Origin: JAQAZP01 sp032127265
Lineage (GTDB): Bacteria; Acidobacteriota; JAQAZP01
Assembly: GCA_032127265.1 (NCBI GenBank)
Contig: JAQAZP010000293.1
Location: 1 to 57,981, forward strand
DNA length: 57,981 nucleotides
Direction of reading: 5' to 3'
A model generated the notes under the pieces. It saw nothing but the letters and a program-made list of their open reading frames with translations, searched no databases and had not been told where the DNA came from. The position numbers were made by a program, and so were the translations under genes. Shown piece by piece: positions 15,891-24,423 of this stretch. Numbering within the stretch: the first letter of the stretch is position 1; every line of letters begins with the position of its first letter.

Positions 15891-16580
15891 TCAGGGCCAC
15901 TTTTCGAGCAGTGAGACCGCGGTGCGTACCTCCCGCCGGGCCGCCTGCCCCGCTACGCCGCCCAGCGGTCCGTGGCCGGCCAGGGACAGTTCCACCACCC
16001 GCACATGCCACCTCTCGTGTTCATCGTCCTCGTCAACGGCGCCGTCGCCGTCGTTGTCCAGACCGTCACTGCGCCGGCTGACCGGAGCGTCGGTCCACCG
16101 CAGTTCGCCCCGTTGGTCAACCAGGCCGTCACCATCGTTGTCCACCCAGTCACGGAGGCCATCCGCGCCGGCCGCCACCTGGTAGCCGAACACCAGGGAT
16201 TGCACCCCTTCGGCCAGCGGGCTGCTCTCCTGGCGCAGGACGTCGCCGTCGAGCCAGTAGCGCAGATGTTCGCCGGTGCCGAGTGTCAATCCGTCTCCGT
16301 CGAGGTCGCGGAGCACGGTCAGGCTGTCAGGCCCGGCGGCTTCCAGGGGAGCGAAGACCGGCGACGATCCGGCGGACCCGGCCCCGGCATGGCGCACCGT
16401 ACGGCAGATCCGCCAGGCCCCACGGCGCAGTGAAGCCGCACGGTGCGCATCGCCCTGGAACCGCGCTTCGGCCCGCTGCACCGTGGAGAGCAGGGTCAGG
16501 ACGGCGGCGGAGATGAGCAGCCCGAGGAACAGCGCCGCCGCCGTCTCGGCCAGGGTGAACCCCTGGTCGCGCCCGCTCAC
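15891..16580 (-). CDS. PilW-like minor prepilin with Ca-binding-type repeats
   Basis: A 229-residue minor prepilin. The GTG at 16580 overlaps the stop of the upstream gene (GTGA), giving a 7-residue leader ending in Gly. Mature FTLAE follows with Glu at +5 and a hydrophobic helix (ALFLGLLISAAVLTLL), as PilD requires. The C-terminal half carries three aspartate-rich loops, DLDGDGLTLGTGE, DNDGDGLVDQRGE and DNDGDGAVDEDDE, that look like EF-hand or dockerin-type calcium sites. It lies between the PilV-like and PilX-like genes. Confidence 0.82.
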   Translation of the reverse strand: MSGRDQGFTLAETAAALFLGLLISAAVLTLLSTVQRAEARFQGDAHRAASLRRGAWRICRTVRHAGAGSAGSSPVFAPLEAAGPDSLTVLRDLDGDGLTLGTGEHLRYWLDGDVLRQESSPLAEGVQSLVFGYQVAAGADGLRDWVDNDGDGLVDQRGELRWTDAPVSRRSDGLDNDGDGAVDEDDEHERWHVRVVELSLAGHGPLGGVAGQAARREVRTAVSLLEKWP

Positions 16581-16993
16581 CGGACGACCCACGCGGAGAG
16601 CCGGCTGCCGGGGCGGCCCCCGCCGCCCGTCACCGTGCTGATCCGGAGTATGAGCAGCTTCCGGCCGCCGCTCTCCGGGGAGACCAGACGATGGATGCGC
16701 CACACCCGCCCGTCGAGGGTCAGCTCTTCGAAGTACCCGGGCCGGGGTTCGGTGAGCGACCCGCCCGGCTCGAGGGCCGGGTGGTCGGCCTGCAGGGCCA
16801 GTAGTTCTTCCAGGCGGCCGGCCAGCAGGCTGTTGGCCGCGGCCGCCCGCTGCAGCGCATCGCCGGCCCGGGCTGAAAGGGCCACCAGCTCCATGCCGGC
16901 CAGGGCGCCCAGGGCCAGCACCAGCAGCGCCGCCGTGCACTCGGCCAGACCCATGCCCCGGGCGTTTGCCCCTCTGTCTGTTTGGGCTCTCAT
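16577..16993 (-). CDS. PilV-like minor prepilin
   Basis: A 138-residue protein. The leader of 13 residues ends in Gly, and the mature sequence starts MGLAE with Glu at +5, followed by a hydrophobic helix (CTAALLVLALGALAGMELV). This matches PilV-type minor prepilins that prime pilus assembly. The ATG at 16993 is only about five bases from the start predicted for the sigma-54 promoter at 17009-17023, so the message may be nearly leaderless. The next gene overlaps by four bases. Confidence 0.8.
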   Translation of the reverse strand: MRAQTDRGANARGMGLAECTAALLVLALGALAGMELVALSARAGDALQRAAAANSLLAGRLEELLALQADHPALEPGGSLTEPRPGYFEELTLDGRVWRIHRLVSPESGGRKLLILRISTVTGGGGRPGSRLSAWVVR

Positions 16994-17008
16994 GAGGGAG
17001 TAAGAAAA

Positions 17009-17023
17009 GCAAACAGCGTGCCA
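17009..17023 (-). promoter_or_regulatory. Consensus sigma-54 promoter for the minor-pilin operon
   Basis: The minus strand reads TGGCAC-GCTGT-TTGC, a perfect match to the -24/-12 sigma-54 consensus. It lies between the histidine kinase stop (17088) and the PilV-like ATG (16993). Transcription would begin near 16997. Confidence 0.8.
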
Positions 17024-17087
17024 GGGTCGGGGACTTGGGGGACGGCGAAATCAAGGGATCCGGTGGGACCGCAGGTTTACGGCACCG

Positions 17088-18416
17088 TTACCCGGAGTTG
17101 TCGCAGCGCTCCGAACGTTCCCGAGGGAGGGTGACCCGGAAAACGGTGCCCTGGCCCGGGCGGCTGCTTACCTGTACCGTCCCGTTGTGCGAGAGGATGA
17201 TCTTCTGCACCAGGGCCAGTCCCAGGCCGGTGCCTTCGTCGCGGGTGGTGAAGAAGGGGAGGAACACCCGGTCGAGGTTCTGCTCCTCGATGCCCACGCC
17301 ATTGTCGCGCACTTCCAGATCCACCATTCCGTTTTCAGCCTCCTTGCCGGTCACCCGAACCTCTCCCCCCTCGTCCCGGGCCGCGCAGACCGCCTGGCGG
17401 GCGTTGCGCAGCAGGTTGAGCAGGGCCTGGCGCAGCAGGGTCTCGTCGCCGTTCACCGCCGGGAAGCTGCCGTGCAGACTGAACTGCACCCGTTCATCCT
17501 CGCCGGGGGGAGTCACTTCGTCCAGGCACTCCTGCAGCATACTGCCCAGTTCCACCCGTTCCATGCGCAGCGATGCCGGCCGGGCAAAAGCCAGGAAGTC
17601 GCTGACCACCTTGCCCAGGGTGCGGGTCTCCTTGAGGATTTCCCCGGCGTATTCGGTGACCCGGCCATCGTCCGGGTTGCGGTCCACCAACTGGGCATAA
17701 CCCTGGATGGCGGCCAGCCCGTTGCGGAACTCGTGGGCGATGCCGGCGGACATCTCACCCAGCCGGGCCAGGTTCTCGCGCAGGCGCACCTGGTCCTGCA
17801 GCTGGCGGATCTCGGTCAGGTCGGTGAAGAGGCAGATCGATCCGATCACCTCGTCGTTGCGGCTGCGCAGCGGGCTGGCGCTGACCCCGAGATACCTGGT
17901 GTCCCCCGGGCTCCGTTCGATCTCGATCTCTTCCCGGGAGAAGAAGCGCCCGTCTTCGAGGCTGGCCCGGATAATTTCCCTGAACCGCTGGCAACCGGAG
18001 AAGAGGTCCTGGTAGCCCAGACCCAGCATCTCTCCCGGTGCGCGGAGCAGCACCGTTGAAGCGGGCAGGTTCATGTTCACCACCTTGCCCCGGCAATCAA
18101 AGGTGAAGACTCCCGACGAGATGCTCTTGATGATGTTCTCGCTCAGGGCCAGGGAGTCGTCGGCCCGCTCGCGCTCGAGAAGGCGCTGGGATTCCAGCTG
18201 ATGCTCCTTGTCCTTGAGGCTCTTGATCACGCCCTGGAGGGAGTCGATCACGTGGGATTCGGACCGCAGGCGCTTGCCCTGATCACGCTCGCGGGAACGG
18301 ATGATCCGGCGGATAACGGCCAGCACGATGAGAAAAGAAACCCCGGCCACGAGGAAGAAGACAAAGTACTGATTGGCCAGTTCGAGAAGGTCTTTATCCA
18401 ACACGCCGCACCCCAC
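17088..18416 (-). CDS. PAS-domain sensor histidine kinase, NtrB/PilS-like
   Basis: A 442-residue kinase. One N-terminal membrane helix (about residues 15-35), a coiled linker (about 50-85) and a PAS domain (about 90-215) are followed by a HisKA domain with phospho-accepting His in GIAHEFRNGLAAIQGY. The HATPase domain has N-box LLNLLRNARQAV, DNGVGI and EGTGLGLALVQ. With a single helix and no large periplasmic loop, it probably senses a cytoplasmic or membrane signal. The NtrC-type regulator at 11666-13087 is the nearest unpaired partner. The GTG at 18416 is uncertain; a second GTG lies four codons later. Confidence 0.9.
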   Translation of the reverse strand: MGCGVLDKDLLELANQYFVFFLVAGVSFLIVLAVIRRIIRSRERDQGKRLRSESHVIDSLQGVIKSLKDKEHQLESQRLLERERADDSLALSENIIKSISSGVFTFDCRGKVVNMNLPASTVLLRAPGEMLGLGYQDLFSGCQRFREIIRASLEDGRFFSREEIEIERSPGDTRYLGVSASPLRSRNDEVIGSICLFTDLTEIRQLQDQVRLRENLARLGEMSAGIAHEFRNGLAAIQGYAQLVDRNPDDGRVTEYAGEILKETRTLGKVVSDFLAFARPASLRMERVELGSMLQECLDEVTPPGEDERVQFSLHGSFPAVNGDETLLRQALLNLLRNARQAVCAARDEGGEVRVTGKEAENGMVDLEVRDNGVGIEEQNLDRVFLPFFTTRDEGTGLGLALVQKIILSHNGTVQVSSRPGQGTVFRVTLPRERSERCDNSG

Positions 18417-18425
18417 TCGCCGGGG

Positions 18426-18440
18426 CCGTGACCGTCACGG
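18426..18440. promoter_or_regulatory. 15-bp palindrome upstream of the histidine kinase
   Basis: CCGTGAC-C-GTCACGG is a perfect palindrome with a single central base, 10 bp upstream of the kinase start and in the 74-bp gap after pilD. It could be an operator or a short mRNA hairpin. No partner site was found. Confidence 0.3.
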
Positions 18441-18490
18441 ACCTGCGCTTGCCGTACTTATCGGATAAAGGGCGGAGGGACTTGTCGGTT

Positions 18491-19291
18491 CTAATGCAGG
18501 AGACCCAGATACCAGCTGATGATCGTCTCGCCGAAAAAGAGCGCCACCAGCCCGGCGATGCCGAGAAAGGTGCCGAAGGGCAGTTTGGCCTGCAGGCCGC
18601 CCCGGCCGGTGGCCAGCAGGAAAACCCCGGCCAGCGAGCCGAGGAAGGAGCCGAGCACCAGCACGAGGAGCACCGACTGCCAGCCGAGGAAAGCCCCCAC
18701 CAGGGCCATCATCTTGGCGTCCCCCATCCCCATCCCCTCTACCCCGCGCAGCCGCCTGTAGGCCCAGGAGACGCCGACGATGGCCCCCCAGCCCAGCACC
18801 AGGCCGATCAGCGAATCGGTCCAGCTCACGCCGCCGGGAAAGAGGCTGAAGAGGAAGCCGACCACCGTCCCGGGGACAGTCACCGGATTGGGCAGAATCT
18901 GGTGGTCGTAGTCGGTGAAGATCAGCACCACCATGGCCGAGCAGAAGAGGAAGCTCGACGCCAGTTCCATTGTCGGCCCGTGCTGCCAGACCAGCAGCAG
19001 GGTCAACAGGCCGGTGAGCAGCTCCACCGCCGGGTAGCGGAAGGAGATGCGGATGCCGCACCCGCGGCAGGCCCCGTGGAGCAGCAGCCAGCTGAGCAGG
19101 GGGATGTTGTCCCGGGCGGCGATAGTCTGCCCGCAGCCGGGGCAGTGCGAGCGGGGCGTGACCACCGACTGGTAGAGCGGCAGGCGATGGATGCAGACGT
19201 TGAGGAAACTACCCCAGCAGAGGCCCATAGGGAAGGCGAGCCAGAGGAAGGTCAGGGCCAGGGCCTGGGCCTGCAGTTGATCACTGGGCAT
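18491..19291 (-). CDS. pilD: Prepilin peptidase / N-methyltransferase PilD
   Basis: A 266-residue polytopic inner-membrane aspartyl protease that removes prepilin leaders and methylates the new N-terminus. The first cytoplasmic loop has the zinc-type cysteines CPGCGQ...CRGCGI. The two catalytic Asp lie in FTDYDHQILP and the GxGDxK motif GMGMGDAKMM. The length is normal. It overlaps the preceding pilG-like gene by 11 bp. It should process PilA and the PilV-like and PilW-like prepilins of this window. Confidence 0.96.
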   Translation of the reverse strand: MPSDQLQAQALALTFLWLAFPMGLCWGSFLNVCIHRLPLYQSVVTPRSHCPGCGQTIAARDNIPLLSWLLLHGACRGCGIRISFRYPAVELLTGLLTLLLVWQHGPTMELASSFLFCSAMVVLIFTDYDHQILPNPVTVPGTVVGFLFSLFPGGVSWTDSLIGLVLGWGAIVGVSWAYRRLRGVEGMGMGDAKMMALVGAFLGWQSVLLVLVLGSFLGSLAGVFLLATGRGGLQAKLPFGTFLGIAGLVALFFGETIISWYLGLLH

Positions 19292-20141
19292 GGCTCACCC
19301 ATTTCTGCGTTCCCGAGACCTTCCCAATATACGGGTCGTAGCGGTATGGCTCGCCGTCCCAATCCAGGGGGACCTGTTCGGCCAGCCCGGGGCTCACCAA
19401 CTGGATCAGGCTCGAAGGGTAGTGACCCTGGAGTTGGTAATAGCGGTCCACCAGCGAGGCAAGCACCTCGAGGTTGATCTCGTCGTAGAGGATCCGCAGG
19501 TGGCGCTCGCTGATCCGCCGGTCCTCCTCCTTCTCCGCCTCGTCGTAGGCCCGTTTCCAGAGTTCGTAGGAGGTGCGCTTGTCCCCCGCCCGGTCGGTCA
19601 TCCCGGCGCAGAGGCGCTTGATATAGTTCGGCGCGGCCGGACGGCCGGCGGCGATGCCGAAGTAGTAAGCCGCCTTGTGAGGTTCCTTGAAGGTGTCACG
19701 GTAGTAGTAGCCGGCGTCCAGGGGCAGCAGGTAGTCGCCGGGATTGTGCACCATCCCCTTGTGCAGCAGACGGGTGGCCCGCTCGCGGTCCTGGCCCTCG
19801 GCCACGATGGTCAGCGCCCCCACCATGTACGCGTCGATGAACTGCGGGTCGAGGTCGGTGATCACGTCAAAGGTGTGCAGCAGGTAGGGGTAGCGGGTCT
19901 CCCGGGTGAAATCGGTGTAGTACTGAATCGACCAGATGTAGATGGCGTCGGCGATAACGTTGTCATAACCGAGGGTCAACTGCTTGATGTGCTTGCCGGC
20001 GGGAAGGAAGAGGATGTCGGTTTCGGGCGCCTCCCCGCGGTCGGACTCCAGCCGGATCCCCACGGCCACGCTGCTGATGAAGAGGAGCAGCGCGGCCGCC
20101 AGCAGGATCACCTTGGTTCGCAGGTCGCCGCCGCCGCTCAC
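19281..20141 (-). CDS. pilG: PilG-like membrane-anchored TPR protein
   Basis: A 286-residue protein with an N-terminal membrane helix (residues 9-27) and a helical-repeat body (TPR-like, e.g. DPQFIDAYMVGALTIVAEGQ). It is assigned by position: in Myxococcus xanthus pilG, pilH and pilI are required for pilus biogenesis and encode an accessory protein, an ABC ATPase and a permease next to pilD. Here it overlaps both the permease gene and pilD. The C-terminus (YPSSLIQLVSPGL...PLDWDGEPYRYDP) resembles the pseudopilin C-terminal motif found in several pilus-associated proteins. Its biochemical role is unknown. Confidence 0.7.
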   Translation of the reverse strand: MSGGGDLRTKVILLAAALLLFISSVAVGIRLESDRGEAPETDILFLPAGKHIKQLTLGYDNVIADAIYIWSIQYYTDFTRETRYPYLLHTFDVITDLDPQFIDAYMVGALTIVAEGQDRERATRLLHKGMVHNPGDYLLPLDAGYYYRDTFKEPHKAAYYFGIAAGRPAAPNYIKRLCAGMTDRAGDKRTSYELWKRAYDEAEKEEDRRISERHLRILYDEINLEVLASLVDRYYQLQGHYPSSLIQLVSPGLAEQVPLDWDGEPYRYDPYIGKVSGTQKWVSHAQ

Positions 20142-20905
20142 TGGAAATCCCTCCGCCGGAAGATGGCCACGCTGAGGACGAAGACGGCCGACGCGTAGAG
20201 CAGGCCGTAGATCAGCGCCAGCAGCAGCTGCCCCTCGCGCAGCGGCAGGCCGTGCACCGCCTGGTGCTTGAGGTTGAACAGTTCCAGGTTGGGCAGCAAG
20301 TAGTAGAGCGCGTCGCAGAGCCAGCGGCCGGCCTCGCCCTTCACATGGTCCTTGAGCAGCAGCAGGCCGCCGCTGAGGTGGCCGGTGACGTAGAGGGCGA
20401 GGGTGAACACGGCGCTGAGGATCGGCGTGGAGAACGAGGAAAAGAGCAGGGCGAAGCCGGTGACCAGCACCAGTTCCAGGCAGATCATCAGGATCGCCGG
20501 GACCACGGTGAGGTCCAGGCCGCCGCCCTTCCAGAAGAGCAGGGCCAGAAAGATCACTGCCATCAGCGCCACGTTGCAGAAGATGGTGAGCAGCAGCCCG
20601 ATGTATTTTCCCAGCAGGAACTGGTAGCGGTAGATCGGCTTGGTCACCACGGTGTAGATGGTGCGCCGCTGGATCTCCCGGGAGACCAGGCCGATGCCGA
20701 CAAAGACCGAGATCAGCACGCCGAAGACCGAGATGCTGGCCAGCCCGATGTCCTTGATGATCTTGATCTGGTCGCCCACGGTGAGCAGGCTGAGCACCAC
20801 CGAACAGATGATCAGCAGCAGGCCGAAGACCAGCAGCAGGTAGAGGATGCGGTCACGGATCGCTTCGCGGAAGGTGTTGAGGGCGATGGCCCATACGATT
20901 TTCAT
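20138..20905 (-). CDS. pilI: ABC-2 type permease, PilI-like
   Basis: A 255-residue inner-membrane protein with six hydrophobic segments and the ABC-2 pattern, starting WAIALNTFREAIRDRILYLL with RREIQRRT-type coupling sequence (LVSREIQRRTIYTVVTKP). The gene overlaps the ATPase gene (four bases) and the pilG-like gene (four bases), so the three are translationally coupled. It is the likely membrane half of the PilHI exporter; the substrate is unknown even in Myxococcus. Confidence 0.82.
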   Translation of the reverse strand: MKIVWAIALNTFREAIRDRILYLLLVFGLLLIICSVVLSLLTVGDQIKIIKDIGLASISVFGVLISVFVGIGLVSREIQRRTIYTVVTKPIYRYQFLLGKYIGLLLTIFCNVALMAVIFLALLFWKGGGLDLTVVPAILMICLELVLVTGFALLFSSFSTPILSAVFTLALYVTGHLSGGLLLLKDHVKGEAGRWLCDALYYLLPNLELFNLKHQAVHGLPLREGQLLLALIYGLLYASAVFVLSVAIFRRRDFQ

Positions 20906-21942
20906 GATCGTCCCTCCCCTTCCACGCCATCAACGGGGCCGCCGCCCCCGCTCTCCAGCTCGGCCATCAGCCGGTCCTCCAGGGAGCGGCCGTGCGGATT
21001 CACTGAAATCAGCCGGCCCCCGGCCTGGAACAGACTCTCCAGATAGGGCCACAGCTCTGTCCGGCCGTCGAGGGTGATCAGCAGCTTGCCCTCGGTGAAG
21101 GAAACCAGCCGGCCCGGGGGCGGTATGGCGTCACGGTCCAGCCCGGCAGCCACCAGGTCGTAGCCCCGAACGTCTTCGCTGAGCAGCGGATCGAGGTTTC
21201 CCAGGTCGCGCAGCCGGCCGTCCACCACCAGCGCCACCCGGTGACAGAGGACTTCGGTGTCGGAGAGGATGTGCGAGGTGAAGAAAATGGTCTTCCCTTC
21301 GCGGCTCAGTTCCTGGATGATCCGGCGCACCAGCCGCCGGCCCAGGGGGTCCAGACCGGACATCGGCTCGTCGAGCACCAGGAAGTCAGGGTCGTTGAGC
21401 AGCGCCTGGGCCAATCCGATCCGCTGGATCATGCCCTTGGAATACTTGCGCAGCGGCAGCTGGCGAGCCCGCTCCAGTTCCACCAGGGCCAGCATTTCCT
21501 GCACCCGCTCCCGCCGGCGGGAGCGGCTCATGCCAAAAAGACGGCCGTAATACTGGAGGAACTCCTCACCGGTGAGATACTCGTAGAAGGACGGGTTCTC
21601 TGGAAGAAAGCCGATACGGGCCTTGACCGCCGCCTCGTTCACCGAACGGCCGTAGAGCAGGACCTGGCCGGCATCAGGAGAGATCAGACCCATGATGGCC
21701 TTGATCGTGGTGGTCTTGCCCGCCCCGTTGGGACCGATTAGGCCAAATACCTCCCCCTGCCGAACAGCGAAATCGATACCCTTGAGCACCGGCATGTTCC
21801 GGCGGGTCATCGGGTGGGGGTAGGACTTGACCAGTCCCCTCACCCGCAGCACGTCCTGTTTTCCTAAAACCCCGGACAATGGCTCCCCCTCCGATGTTCC
21901 GATTGTATCACCTGCGCCGGTGGCCGGGTCAGGCCCGGACAC
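20902..21942 (-). CDS. pilH: ABC transporter ATPase, PilH-like
   Basis: A 346-residue ATPase. Walker A is GPNGAGKTTT, the signature is YSKGMIQRIGLAQ, Walker B is FLVLDEPMSGLDP and the switch His is in FFTSHILSD. An unconserved N-terminal 28 residues precede the ABC domain, so the true start may be a few codons later. The C-terminal 100 residues are the regulatory domain common in ABC-2 export ATPases. It overlaps the glycosyltransferase gene upstream by 14 bp, joining the glycan genes and pilHIGD into one transcript. Confidence 0.88.
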   Translation of the reverse strand: MSGPDPATGAGDTIGTSEGEPLSGVLGKQDVLRVRGLVKSYPHPMTRRNMPVLKGIDFAVRQGEVFGLIGPNGAGKTTTIKAIMGLISPDAGQVLLYGRSVNEAAVKARIGFLPENPSFYEYLTGEEFLQYYGRLFGMSRSRRRERVQEMLALVELERARQLPLRKYSKGMIQRIGLAQALLNDPDFLVLDEPMSGLDPLGRRLVRRIIQELSREGKTIFFTSHILSDTEVLCHRVALVVDGRLRDLGNLDPLLSEDVRGYDLVAAGLDRDAIPPPGRLVSFTEGKLLITLDGRTELWPYLESLFQAGGRLISVNPHGRSLEDRLMAELESGGGGPVDGVEGEGRS

Positions 21943-23089
21943 CGGCCAGCAACGTTTCGTAAAACCTCTCCAGGTCGGCCATCATCCTGGTCACCGTGAA
22001 CGGTTCCACCCGGGCCAGCGCTTCCCGTCCCATGCGCTCCCGCAACTGGCGGTCTTCCAGCAGTTCGACGATTCTGCCGGCCAGCATCTGGGGCCGGCCC
22101 GGTTCCACCAGGAACCCGGTGACTCCGTCCTCCACTGCCTCCGGCGCCCCGTCCACCCGATTGGCCACGATGGGCCGGCCGCAGGCCATGGCCTGGGGGA
22201 AGACCCGCGGCAGCCCCTCCCAGAGGGAGGAGAGGGCCACGATGTCGCACAGCTGCAGCAGGACCGGTACATCTTCCCGCCAGCCCAGCAGCCGGAACCG
22301 TTCTTCCAGGCCGTGCCGGCTCACCGCCGCCTCCACCTCCGGCCGCAGCACGCCGTCGCCGGCGATGAAAAACGTGGTGTCCGGACATTTCTCCAGAACA
22401 GCCCCTGCCGCGCGGACAAAGTCCACCGGCGCTTTCTGCGGTTTGAGGCAGCCCACCATGCCCACCACCAGGTGGTTGTCGGGGACCCCCAGTTCCCGCC
22501 GCACCCCGGCCACCGCCTGCGGGTCCGGGGCAAAACGCTCGGGGCGGATGGCACAGCGAATCACCTGCTCGGGCCGGCCGTGAAGTACGTGGTGCCGCCG
22601 CCCCTTGGTGAAGTTGTCCGCCGCGTCGGCGGTGAAGCCGTCGGTCACCCGCCCGGCGGCCCGTTCGGCCAGCACAAAGGCTTGCCGCACCGGCCAGGAC
22701 TGGTGGTCGTTGAAACCGAAGCCGTGGATCGAGTGCAGCACCACCGGCACTCCAGCCAGCCGGGCGGCCCAGCGGCCGAGGATGCCGGCCTTGCTGCTGT
22801 GGGTATGCACGATGTCCGGCGCCTCCTCCAGCAGAATCCGCTTGAGGTCGAACAGTGCCCCCAGGTCCTTCCATGGCCTGATGGGCCGGACCAGACGGGG
22901 AACGAAATGAACCCGCACGCCGGGCAGTTCCCGGGCCGCCTGGTCCAGGATGCCCCCCGGACCGGCCACCAGCACCGGTTCGTAGCGCTCCCGGTCCAGG
23001 TGTCCCAGCTGGTGCAGGGTGATCTCCTGGGCCCCGCCCAGCTCCAGCATGGTGATGATGTGCACCACCCTGATCCGTTTCGCCGTCAC
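21929..23089 (-). CDS. GT4-family glycosyltransferase
   Basis: A 386-residue GT-B fold glycosyltransferase. The N-terminal acceptor domain starts VVHIITMLELGGAQ and the C-terminal donor domain has LFLGW-type LLGWREDVPVLLQLCDIVALSSLWEG followed by LPRVFPQAMACGRPIVA. The second Glu of the usual EX7E motif is Gln here, a variant seen in many exopolysaccharide enzymes of this type. It is a cytosolic, membrane-peripheral enzyme transferring a sugar from a nucleotide donor; the acceptor is unknown. The gene overlaps the FAD oxidoreductase gene upstream and the PilH-like ATPase gene downstream. Confidence 0.88.
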   Translation of the reverse strand: MTAKRIRVVHIITMLELGGAQEITLHQLGHLDRERYEPVLVAGPGGILDQAARELPGVRVHFVPRLVRPIRPWKDLGALFDLKRILLEEAPDIVHTHSSKAGILGRWAARLAGVPVVLHSIHGFGFNDHQSWPVRQAFVLAERAAGRVTDGFTADAADNFTKGRRHHVLHGRPEQVIRCAIRPERFAPDPQAVAGVRRELGVPDNHLVVGMVGCLKPQKAPVDFVRAAGAVLEKCPDTTFFIAGDGVLRPEVEAAVSRHGLEERFRLLGWREDVPVLLQLCDIVALSSLWEGLPRVFPQAMACGRPIVANRVDGAPEAVEDGVTGFLVEPGRPQMLAGRIVELLEDRQLRERMGREALARVEPFTVTRMMADLERFYETLLAGVRA

Positions 23090-24423
23090 GCCTCGCCCCC
23101 CGCGGCCCCGGCCAGGATCCGGGTCGCCGCCTCACGGCCGTCCAGCACGGCGCTCTGCATGGTGCCGTAGTGCCAGCGCCCGTACCGTCCGGTGGAAATG
23201 ATCCCCATCCGGTCAAGCCGCTGCAGAATGCCATCCAGTTCGGTGCGCCGGTACTGGTCGTGAATCACATAGGCCGGGTCGATGTGCACCGCGGTTGACC
23301 GCAGCACCTCCTCCCGGCCGCGGAGGATGCCGGCGGCCGTCAGGTCGTCCAGCACCCGCTGCTCCACCGCGTCGAGGTCCGGGGTCTCCCCCGGCGGTAC
23401 CGATACCTCGGCGTAGAGCGTGGATACCCCCGGCGGGGCCACGCCCCGAGCAAAACTGGTGAAGCACCCTACCCGATAGAAGGAAAACCGCGGCTCGGGA
23501 AAGTAGACCCAGTTCTGGTCCAGCACGTCCTCGCGGTCCACCGCCAGGTTCACGTCCACCACCGAAACGGCCCGCAGCCGGCGGGCGGCCTCCGCGGTCC
23601 AGTTCCCCTCCCCCTCCAGCATCCCCAGCAGGGAGGGGAGGGGCATGGTGCTCACCAGGTTGCGGTACTGAACGTCCCTGCCGTCGGCAAAGCGCACCAC
23701 GCGCCGGGCCGTATCCACGGCCTCCGCCACCATCCCCAGGTCCACCGGCCGGCAGAGGCCCCGGGCCAGGGCTTCGGGCAGGGCCGAGATGCCGCCGCTG
23801 GCCGGATAGCGAAAGCTGGCGTTGTAGCCGAACTCGCCGCCCAGGGTTCCCAGGGCGCCGCGGACCACCTCCTCGAGGCTGGGCACGGGCACCGACCAGG
23901 TGGTCCAGTCGGCGGCCAGCTCCTCCAGGGGCGCGCGATACAGTTTCTCGTTGTAGGGCCGGAAGAACTGCTTCTCGAACCCGGCGCCGAAGGTGCGACG
24001 GACCCAGTGGGCCATGGTGGCACCGGCCGCGGGCCGTTGACCGTCCGGCTCTCCCGCCTCGGCGGCCCGGGCCTCCACAAACCCCAACAGACACTCGGTG
24101 ACCACCTCGGCGGGCAGCCCGTGGGTGTTGGCCTGGAAGGGGTAAGGTGTGCGCACCCCGTGGCTCTGGACCGCGGCCCGGCGCCGGTGGCCGGCCAGCG
24201 CCCCGGGGAGCAAGCGGTCCAGCAACCGGGAAAACGAGGGGTCGCTGGCGTGGAGCAGGTGGCCGGTGTAGTCGAAACGGCAGCCGTTGTCCCACTCCAT
24301 GGTGGCGGCCAGGCCGCCCACCACGGACCGTCGCTCGTGCAGCGACCAGTTGACTTCCCGGCCAAGGTGCCAGGCGGTGCTCAAGCCGGCCAGTCCGGCC
24401 CCCAGGATGACGACGCTGTCCCT
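23086..24423 (-). CDS. FAD-dependent amine oxidase/UGM-like oxidoreductase with a defective start
   Basis: The frame encodes about 445 residues of an FAD-binding oxidoreductase of the amine oxidase/protoporphyrinogen oxidase/UDP-galactopyranose mutase-like group. It begins with the dinucleotide motif VVILGAGLAGLSTAWHLG and ends with GIISTGRYGRWHYGTMQSAVLDG. The first available start codon (TTG at 24384) lies inside or after the GxGxxG motif and would destroy it. The frame is open up to the upstream TGA at 24444. A single change AGG to ATG at 24423-24421 would give MDSVVILGAG with GAAGGA six bases upstream. Either a non-canonical start is used or the start was lost or miscalled. Neighbouring glycan genes suggest a sugar or lipid-carrier substrate. 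Confidence 0.75.
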   Translation of the reverse strand, partial: RDSVVILGAGLAGLSTAWHLGREVNWSLHERRSVVGGLAATMEWDNGCRFDYTGHLLHASDPSFSRLLDRLLPGALAGHRRRAAVQSHGVRTPYPFQANTHGLPAEVVTECLLGFVEARAAEAGEPDGQRPAAGATMAHWVRRTFGAGFEKQFFRPYNEKLYRAPLEELAADWTTWSVPVPSLEEVVRGALGTLGGEFGYNASFRYPASGGISALPEALARGLCRPVDLGMVAEAVDTARRVVRFADGRDVQYRNLVSTMPLPSLLGMLEGEGNWTAEAARRLRAVSVVDVNLAVDREDVLDQNWVYFPEPRFSFYRVGCFTSFARGVAPPGVSTLYAEVSVPPGETPDLDAVEQRVLDDLTAAGILRGREEVLRSTAVHIDPAYVIHDQYRRTELDGILQRLDRMGIISTGRYGRWHYGTMQSAVLDGREAATRILAGAAGGEA

